DNA from: Isoetes taiwanensis
Lineage: Eukaryota; Streptophyta; Lycopodiopsida; Isoetales; Isoetaceae
DNA length: 64,000 nucleotides
NCBI GenBank assembly: GCA_021234155.1
Contig: JAJEKV010000039.1
Span: forward strand, 8,941,077 to 9,005,076
Direction of reading: 5' to 3'
Part shown: positions 56,332 to 64,000 of the stretch, one piece after another
How positions within the stretch are numbered: position 1 is the first letter of the stretch
How the letters are laid out: the number at the start of each line of letters is the position of its first letter
The notes under the pieces: generated by a model
What the model was told of the DNA's origin: nothing
Databases searched by the model: none
The model's input: the letters and a program-made list of their open reading frames with translations, nothing else
Program-made: the position numbers and the translations under genes

Positions 56332-57006
56332 TTTTGGCTGATGAAAATGCAGTCACTTACTGAGCAGTGTTTGTCAAAGAACTTATTGTTTATGCACACT
56401 TTAACTTTGAGTCTGTTCACGTATTTGTCCATTCTATGCACTGCCAGCTTGGCATCTTCTACTTATTTGGGTGAAATACATCTAAGAGAATCATCCACGC
56501 TTCTAAGATATAGGTGCCAATGCTCCAAAGTTCTTAGACCTCCAAAGACTTTGATTATATAAAGCACCATTGCTTTCCACATGCCTGGCAGGAATAATAA
56601 GAAACTTAATGATGTTAGCCAAAGTGAAGCAGAACTGATTACCATCAGGGTTGCGAATACCACTTTTAGCTTTGATAGCAGCCTTATCTTAGTCAGAGAG
56701 GAGCATTTCTACAAAAGACTATTGGAGCCAGAAAAATGGCCTAGGGTTAGGGTTTGGCCATTTATAGGTTAGGGATCCATGTCACTGCCACGTGCTCCAA
56801 TGGGGTGCTTCCATGTGGCGGGTGCCCAATAGAGTGAGGCCATGTGGAAATGGCCCTATGCCTAAGGTTGGCTATGTTATATGAGTAACTTAGCCATGCT
56901 CCTTTATCCACCTACTATGGTGTAAAAGGCTACTAAAGTAGACTTGTACGGTGATGTGGCCTAGAAACATACGTATTTATAGCATATATTTCAGGGGAAT
57001 GTCATA
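56332..57006 (-). repeat. Probable 3' LTR of element F (right part)
   Basis: The plus-strand end GGGGAATGTCATA, followed by TTCTCCCCCCCTTA (inverse polypurine tract, 57007-57020) and GTTGTCCTCAGCAT, parallels element E's LTR end and tract. The sequence before it (TAGGGTTAGGGTTTGG, CATTTATAGG, CCACGTG) also resembles E's LTR end region. The left end of the LTR is not defined. Confidence 0.5.
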
Positions 57007-57689
57007 TTCTCCCCCCCTTAGGATAATGTTGTCCTCAGCATTATGCTACGGTGACGAACCTGCAACAGCCTTGCAAAAACTCACAAAATGAATATAGGAA
57101 CACTCCTTTATTGAAAGAACCAGACTTCCTGTTAATTATAAGGGTATATTAATAACTTATACAAAATTATATAGTTGTAACAAGCATTATTATAAAAGTT
57201 TGCACACATATTATTATCATGACAAATTTAGGAGTTCATAGTTGTGTCTAAAATCTATGACTCCTATCTTCTTGTAACGTGCTCCCTTCTCATGCTCCCC
57301 TTCACAGGCCTGCACAAGTAGCACATTACATTAGTTTGATTAATAAGTTTGTGACTTTAGGGGGCCATCTCCCTAACTACCTCCTTGAGCCGAACTACTC
57401 CTGTGCCTACTCGTGCATGACCCCTTTAGTCATGCACACCTGCAATGCATCATGGCCCTGAAGGTTTAAGCTAGGGAACATTGCACTGATTCCATCATCG
57501 CCCACGATGCTGCGCTCCTCTCACATGACCCTCCCGATCATGCGCTCTCTTGGTACTGGCTTAGAGAATGCCCCTCGGGGGGGGGGGATCTCATCATCGC
57601 CTACACTCCAAGATCTTCGCGTATGCATCCCAACTACCCTAGAATACTACACTAACACTACACTACACTACACTAAGGCATACTCAAGC
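57007..57689 (-). other. Element F 3' untranslated region
   Basis: This non-coding stretch lies between polypurine tract and chromodomain. It includes a run of 11 G near 57578 and short ACTAC repeats near 57655-57672. Confidence 0.5.
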
Positions 57690-58695
57690 TTAGCTAAGAG
57701 CACCTGATAGGTTGGTGTCGACCAATACAGAGATGACTTGATCATCTAATTTCTCTACTAATTCCGGGTATTGCTTCTCTAGATCTTGCTTTAATACCCA
57801 TGTTGCATCTTCCATAGGCAAGTGCTTCCACTTGACCAAGTGTTGAAGGGATTGAAACCTTCTTGTTTTCTTGAACACTTTGTCAAGAATTAATTCGGGA
57901 ACTATTCAATTTGTTCCTCAATCATCTCCAACAAGGTTGGAGTCTCCAAAACCTCCTCTGGGTTTGGAGTATGCCTCTTAAGTAGGCTCATATAGAAGAC
58001 CTTGTGAACTTTTAGATGAGCAGGCAAGTCGAGCTTGTAGGCTTGGCTCCCTACTCGCACCAAAATCTTTGAAAGGTCCCGCCCACCTTGGAGCAAGCTT
58101 CCTACAATTGCCGATGCGAAGCTTCGCTTGCTTGATCTTTACTGAGCCAAACTTTATCTCCCACAACAAACTCTCGAGGAGCTTTATGTCTATCTGCTAG
58201 ACTCTTCTGATGTGTCTTTTGCTGTTTGAAGATATTCTCACACTTCTACTACAAGCTACTATATATCTGCTGAAGTTGTTGAAAAACTTCTACTAGATCG
58301 TGCCATGTATCTAGGGTCAAGCATTGGTAACCATAACCATTTGGATTGTTTGTTCCAAAAATAGTTTCTCAACATGTCCTCCAAGATTCTGTTGGTGCAC
58401 TCCATTTGCCCTTTTGTCTGCGGATGATAAGCAAGACTCATCCACAAGTTGGTGCAGATCGTGTTGAAGAAGTCTTACCAAAAGGCGCTGATGACTTCGG
58501 ATCTTTATCAGAGATGATTGCCCTGGGCACTCCATGCAACCTAAAAAAAAGGAAAAAAAGAAACTCTTAAGTAGACAATAAGGTTGTATCCAAAGTTGTG
58601 TCTGTGGTGCAGCATGGCAAGAAAATGCCCTTTTAGATAGCTTATCATGACTTTGGATCTCTATTAGAGATGATCGCCTTGGGCACTCCATGCAA

Positions 58696-58731
<36 letters not shown>

Positions 58732-60248
58732 TATGTAGACAACAAGGCATTCAAAGTTGTGTCTGTGGTGCAGCACGACAAGAGTATGCCCTTTTAGATA
58801 GCTTATCTACCACAACCATCAAAACATCAAAGCTACCTTGTTGTCCTTGGAAGGCCCGCTATGAAATCCATGCTGGCAACTTTCCACCTGGCGTCTGGCA
58901 CCGCCCAAGGTTCTAAAGCTCCCGGGAGCCTTTGCCTGCTAACGCAACTAGCATTTTTGGATATGCCTGACTATCTGCTTCTTTATTCTTGAACGAAGTA
59001 GCTACTTCTAATCTTTAAGTAGGTCTTTATAAATCCTGCATGGCCAGTAATAGGGCTATTATGCGTGTTAAGATTAGCTTCCTTACTCCTAATGCTTCAG
59101 GTATGCATAGCTTGTTCTTGTGATATAAAAGATTGCCTTCTTTTTTAAAATGTTTGAAGGTCTCTCTTTCCTTATCCGTTCCTGCACTCTTGCAAAGACT
59201 AGCCCATATGTACTTGAACTCCATGCTAGAGGAGATGGCTTCTTCTATCTTCTTGCCGATTTTTCTTATCAATATGGAGATGGCATTTCAAAACGATACT
59301 TCAAAAGCTTGCCAACAAGTGCCTTTGTCTTATCATCTCCAAGGTTCTCCTCAAATGGTGCATGCTCCTCCAAGATTCTATTGTAGATCACAATGTCGTC
59401 AAAGAAGATGACGACAACTCATCCAAGAACACCCTGAAGATGTCGTTCATTAGCCTCATGAACGTTGTTGGGGCATTCGATAGGCCGAAAGGCACGATTG
59501 TAAATTTATAATGCTCATACTGCATTCTAAAGGCGGTCTTATGAATGTCCTCTTTCTTGATTCTTATGTGATAGTAACCCAATCTCAAGTCGATTTTGTC
59601 GAAGAATCTTGCTCCTTGTTGATCGATTACATCGTCTGCTTGTTGAGATGCCAATGGTTGGTATACATCTTTAGACTTCCATCTTGGCCGAAAGAATCCC
59701 CAAGTCGAGCAACTCCTACAACTACTTCTTGAGCTCTACTAGCTCAGAAGTGCTCATTCTATAAAGAGCTTTGCTGGTCAGCTCTTCATCTGGTGCAAGA
59801 GTGATTTCAAACTCTACGTCTCTACAGCAAAAGCTCTTGAATTTCATCCAGAGATATATGATGGATTTCTTGATCAACTTAACAATCGGCCGAGGCAACT
59901 GTTTCGAAGTGGCATCTTTCTTCTTACTCTTGTTGTCGGGGTCGACGGCTTCTAGCTTAAGTATGTACGACCTCATCCCTCATGATACACTTAAGTAGTT
60001 GCTTCATTGACATGCGTTGAAATTATTCCCTTAACTTTAATTGTGAGTTGCTTGCCATTTGGTGCTAGGGTAGACATCTCTTGCTTATGAACCATGTCTA
60101 TTATGAGGTCATACTTGCCGATGCACGTGGCTTGATGCCAATGCTTTACTTTGCTCCGCTTAAGGTTGATGTCGAACTTGACTCTTGTTCCTTTAGTGCT
60201 GCTAATTGTTTGGGGTCTGGGTTCGGGAACTCCTGGAAGACAGCCCTC
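57690..60248 (-). pseudogene. Element F pol remnant, sister of element D
   Basis: On the minus strand, from right to left, the protease-like FDINLKRSKVKHWHQ with IGKYDLIIDM (near 60110) is followed by the RT N-terminus FEITLAPDEELTSKALYRM (near 59780). [20 protein letters not shown] and [18 protein letters not shown] then fall near 59570-59450. The integrase region has YHPQTKGQMECTNRILEDML near 58440. The C-terminus has QAYKLDLPAHLKVHKVF and a chromodomain LQHLVKWKHLPMEDATW near 57820. Motifs match D closely (LVKWKHLPxEDATW). It is full of frame changes. Its 5' side is cut by element G at 60249, and the rest of F would lie beyond the window. Confidence 0.88.
58491..58806 (-). repeat. 156-bp tandem duplication with A-runs in F's integrase
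   Basis: Two units (58491-58646 and 58647-58806) share CAGAGATGAT/TAGAGATGAT, GGGCACTCCATGCAACC, AAAGTTGTGTCTGTGGTGCA and CCCTTTTAGATAGCTTATC. Each has an A-rich run at the same place; that of the second unit is 26 A. Confidence 0.85.
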
Positions 60249-60789
60249 TGTGAGGACCCGTGGATCTAACAGGAGAGTCCGGGGGACTATGTCACGCGGG
60301 ATTTGCTGAAAGAGAAGAAAAAGAAGAGAACAGAACAAATGAGAGAAAGATGATAAGCTTCCTTGATATCAATGATGAAAATACATGAGCTCTCGCAATA
60401 GAGAGAAAACTGAAAGGAGACAAGACTCAAAACTCATCTAAAAACTTATGAGCTAACTCTACTCATATATATAGTACAATGGCCTTGGGCCCAATATAGA
60501 CACTCGACCGATCTCGGTGCCGACTCGGAAGGAGGGAGGCCTGATTTGAGGAATGTTGGCGGTGCCTCTTGAAGTGCCTAGAATCACGCTGACGCCGACG
60601 CTGGCGGTGACGTCCGTCACTTGTCCGAAGGGCGCCTCTTGTTGATGACCAAAGGCTTTGATCAAGCGTGGCTTCTTTGCTTAGTCTTCAAGCGGAGGCT
60701 TGGATGTGACCCCGTGGTTGATCGAGGATCTTTGAGCTTGACCTGGTCCGACGATGATGAATAGTCTGCCGGGGAGGCACAGATTAACA
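60249..60789 (-). repeat. Element G 3' LTR (541 bp)
   Basis: On the minus strand it begins TGTTAATCTGTGCC and ends GGTCCTCACA. It contains a TATATATGAG promoter-like region (plus-strand near 60465-60475). Borders rest on the polypurine tract, TG..CA ends and abrupt loss of element F's protease sequence. Confidence 0.7.
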
Positions 60790-60867
60790 CTCCCCCCACC
60801 AAACGACACTCGTGAGTGAAGAAAAGGAGGAAGCGTTTGAGGGGGGAAGCCATCACGAAAGTGATCC

Positions 60868-63773
60868 TCACGGGGAGTGAGGACGGGCACCATTATGGTA
60901 CTGGCTGATGAGATCTTGGCGTGATTGAAGAGCTTGAGGTGTGTTTTGGCCAAGGGCAGGATCAGCATCAATAAGAAAACGAGAGCGTACCATGTCTTCA
61001 AGTGCAGCGTGGGCGTCTGAAGAAATGTACTGACACTCCATGAGGAGACAGGTCTGAAGGCCAAAGGCACCGGCCGGCATTTGGATTGCGAGTGAAAAAT
61101 GGGACGCTGCCGATTTAAGGAGCTTAGCAAAATGCATTTGAGGGCAGCGCAAAATCCTGCTTGAAGATGGACAGAAGGATCAGGTGAGGTGGAGGCGTTC
61201 TGCAAGAAGGTGTTGAGACCATGAAGCGCATCCGCGGGCTGTTGCCAACCACGCTCATTAGCAATGTAGATCCAATTGGTGGTGTTGTCCAGAGTAGCAC
61301 CTTCTTCCCAATGTGATCGGCGAACAAAACGTGGATCCCACCGGAGATCCGTCGAGATCTGAGGTGGTGTCCAGCCTGCATGACCATCCATGACCTTGGT
61401 CCAAAAAGGAAGACGCCAATCAGAAGTCAGGAACCTGGGGCGTGGAGGTACGCCCAGGGAAGCATAGGGAGAAGGAACCATGCCCGTGGGCGTGGGTTGC
61501 TGAGCAGTCTCCCTGAATTGACTGACAAGATCTGGATCAAGTGCCTGACACCAGCGATCCCAAAGAGAAGCCGAGAGCGAGAGTTGATGGAGAGGGCTAT
61601 CCCATCCCGTGGGGACCGTCTTGCTATCCAACAGAGCCTGTAACTGATTGTAACCAGCGAGGTGCTGCATATAGACTTGTGCATAGGGAAGATCTTCGGG
61701 ATGTCCTAGATACTTCCTAATTTGTTGCAGCGCTTCCGCTTGCCAGAGAGATAAATGATTGGCAAGCTCAGGCATGTACTCCTGATGAAAAGTTTGGGTC
61801 TGAGCAGGATCCGCAAGATATGGATTGTTATCCTGAAGCACCCATTGCGCAGATGGGGTCACCCCGAAAAGTCGGGCGTGGCCCATTGCCAAAGTTTTCC
61901 TGTGTATCACCCAGATAGAAATCATGAAAGATATAAGCCATGGGCTGAACCACGCGGAAAGTGAGAAAGTCTGGATCGGCACAGTGTATGAGATCAAAGA
62001 CAACAAGGGCACAAAGACAACCCTTTGTCTTCAATGGAGAGTTCCGCCAAATCCGGAGAAAAATCAGCCTTTGCTTTCATTGGGATATCCACGGGGCCAT
62101 CAGTTTGCGTGCCACTTTGAAAGGAAGAGGTGGCGTCGAGCAACCACATAATCATGATAGCAGGAGGGAGCAGGGAAGTCAACTGGCATTCTTTGAAGAA
62201 TTGCAGTCTGGTCGTCAAGTTTTGCTTGAGCCTCCTCGCCAGACCCGAATAGCTTGTTGCAGCTGTTGTTCGAGATCACGGATCCGATTTTCCTTTTCGA
62301 GTAGGAGGCGTGACTGGTCACGGACCCGTTTCTGAGAAGGATTGACCTGGGAGGAAGATTTCCCGGTGTATTGAGACGAAGCACGGCAATCTCCGCGTCA
62401 TCGAAAGTATTTTACGTTTTCGCACCTCTAAAGTCGATCTTGAAGAGAGGTGAGCTGAGAGGTCTGTGTAGAAAGCTGAGCCGTCAAGGAGGCGACTTGA
62501 GCGTCCCGGGCTGAAAGATTTTGAACTTGAGTGCTGAAATTTTCACACAGTTCCGAGTACAAGGCATTGAGTTTAGCAATATCTTCGTCCTTGGTACTCA
62601 GGAGAGCGGCTTTGGACTTGTTGTGCTCCAATAGAGTCTGAATTTCTGACTGGAGCTGAGCCTTTGATCTGCGAGTTGGCTGACTTGAGCTTGTGTACTT
62701 TTGAGATCCGCATGAGCCTGTAAGAGAGCTTCATGCTTGTCTTGAAGTTTGGCCTCCAAAGTTGCAACTTGGGCAGTTGCAGCTTGAAGGTCTTGGTGTA
62801 CCGCATCAGAGGCCTCGAGTGCCCGTTGAACCCCGCTCATAAGAGCGTCTTGGGATTCTTGTAACTTAAGAGCAGCAGCTTGAGCATCCTGCTGATACTG
62901 ATACAACAACTGACGAGGGTGTTGTGGTGGTGGAACTGGCTGTTGCCTGGTTTGGGAGGTTTGGGAAAAATGGTGTGAAGTGGATGGTGTAGCGGAGGAA
63001 GAGACAGTGACATGAGTGTGACTGTGGTCATGACCAGGAGAAGACGGGCGTGATGTGCCAACTTGGTGATTGATTGGAAGGGAGCGCTGAGTGGAAGTAT
63101 GAGAATTTGGTGGTGTGGGAGGGAAGTAATGACGGATGAGGGCTTGAAAGTGCCCTCCCACAGAAACTTCAGAAATGGAAGTGGTACCCCGAAGGCGGTC
63201 CATTTCTTGGAGAAGACGATAGAACATCATTTGGGGCCAATCTATGTGGTGTTTGGAGTGTGTAGCAGTGAGGACCAGGTTATAGAAAGGCTTATTGATA
63301 TGGGTGTTCTTGATAGAATACCCAAGGAATTTCCGCCACAGAAATTTAACAAAGGTCTCGTGAGGCTTGTCGATATTGGTCAGACGATGGACATTGGCAT
63401 GATAAGCAGGTGCACCAAACTCTGTGACATCAATATCCTGTATAGCAGACCATGATACACAAGGAGTGTGCAAGGGAATATGAAATACCTCAGAAATCAA
63501 GTGTTGAGTCAATGAAATAGTGGTGCCATCGACCACAGTGGTGTAACCTTGCGGGCTGTTAACAATATTGGCGATGAACTGCTGCAACTGGGCAGGATTT
63601 GGAGCCGGAAGTTCCATTTGAGAGAATTCGTAAAGCTGGTGTCGTTCAGCGACTTCTTTACTGGGGCCAACAAGGGCTTCACGGAAAGTGGGCGTCAAGA
63701 AGGATACAGATGCAAAAAGGGCCGGATCCTTGGGAGCAGTAGCTTGAAGTGTAGAAAATCTTGGGGCAGCCAT
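60868..63773 (-). pseudogene. Large unrecognised ORF of element G
   Basis: The start MAAPRFSTLQATAPKDPALF is at 63773. The original protein would be about 970 residues. Part 1 (about 1-210) has ISLTQHLISEVFHIPLHTP and KFLWRKFLGYSIKNT, reminiscent of the ORF1-like domain of plant Athila-type elements (weak). A Pro/Ser/His-rich linker follows, then a coiled coil rich in Gln/Ala (ATAQVATLEAKLQDKHEALL), continued in another frame at 62631. The C-terminal part has GHARLFGVTPSAQWVLQDNN, WDSPLHQLSLSASLWDRWCQ and HWEEGATLDNTTNWIYIANE, and ends near 60868 after a frame change near 61150. Further frame changes are near 62620, 62400-62220 and 62030. It could be a gag-like ORF or an extra 3' ORF downstream of an unseen pol. 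Confidence 0.6.
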
Positions 63774-64000
63774 GGGAATGATTTGCGTAAGCTAAGAGAG
63801 ATGCCAAAGGCGGAAGACGAAAAGTCGAAAGCCTGGAGGATGAAGGCGCAGAGGAACGAAAAAGGTTTGTTTTAGGGCGCACTAACCGAGGCTTAAGAGG
63901 TATGAAGAGTTCAAAAACGGGAACCGTTGATGATGCCAGTGTCAAAAGATGCTAAGAAGGGGATTGAGAGGCAAAAATTTGGCTAAGTCCCCAAAAACGT
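63774..64000 (-). other. Upstream sequence of element G's ORF
   Basis: This leader or internal region of element G has only short open stretches. The window ends before a PBS, LTR or pol can be seen. Confidence 0.4.

Larger units (their letters stand above)
60249..64000 (-). mobile_element. Element G: LTR element on the minus strand, open at the window edge
   Basis: The 3' LTR (60249-60789) follows a polypurine tract (inverse CTCCCCCCACC at 60790-60800). It is inserted in element F, with CCCTC at 60244-60248 as the candidate left target duplication. The interior to the window end holds one long, broken ORF without RT or integrase. The 5' LTR must lie beyond 64000. Confidence 0.75.

Overview
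The window is land-plant nuclear DNA, almost entirely transposable elements. The signs are plant-type chromodomain Ty3/gypsy elements, plant L1 LINEs, Ty1/copia debris and one recognisable host gene, a plant ALADIN (nuclear pore WD40 protein) at 3670-5040 on the minus strand. Heavy nesting, a probable Penelope-like remnant and no second intact gene suggest a large repeat-rich genome such as a fern, lycophyte or gymnosperm. The species cannot be fixed from the sequence.

Layout. 1-1258: decayed gypsy pol, then a probable LTR from 1500. 2240-3055: Mutator-like MITE. 3670-5040: ALADIN. 6833-9828: element A, a complete 3 kb non-autonomous LTR element (TSD GTTTT). 11197-50193: element D, one chromodomain gypsy element rebuilt by reading through its insertions (TSD ATGTT on both sides of 39 kb). 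Nested in D are element B (11950-15095, same family as A, minus strand) in the 5' LTR, an L1 LINE (22343-29307) in the RT, gypsy element E (32621-42848, minus) in the 3' UTR, a foldback element (43485-44343) in the 3' LTR, and a block of LINE and copia debris (about 44537-49017) also in the 3' LTR. 50194-54014: an unrecognised exon-like stretch, a related LTR fragment (H) and a Penelope-like RT fragment. 54025-56321: a 5'-truncated L1 on the minus strand. 56500-60248: gypsy element F (minus, a relative of D). It is cut by element G (60249 to beyond the window, minus), which carries a very long unrecognised ORF.

Most notable content. Between its primer-binding site and gag, element D carries two extra gene cassettes. 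Each has a pair of near-identical hairpins, a TATAAATA box, a GC-rich ORF and an AT-rich 3' segment. The first ORF (16642-17891) begins with the histone H3 tail, MARTKQTARK, and ends with an H3 histone fold. The spacing from FQRLV to HAKRV is 46 residues, as in canonical H3, and the protein ends at the canonical last residue. A long charged region lies between tail and fold. The second ORF (18617-20140) is an unrecognised protein of about 507 codons with an acidic tract. Gag, protease, RT, RNase H, integrase and a C-terminal chromodomain follow. All of D's genes are now disrupted by frameshifts or stops. I know of no described LTR retrotransposon family with a built-in H3-like gene. Since chromodomains of this class can bind methylated H3 tails, an element-encoded H3 tail could act in targeting or in silencing escape; that is inference.
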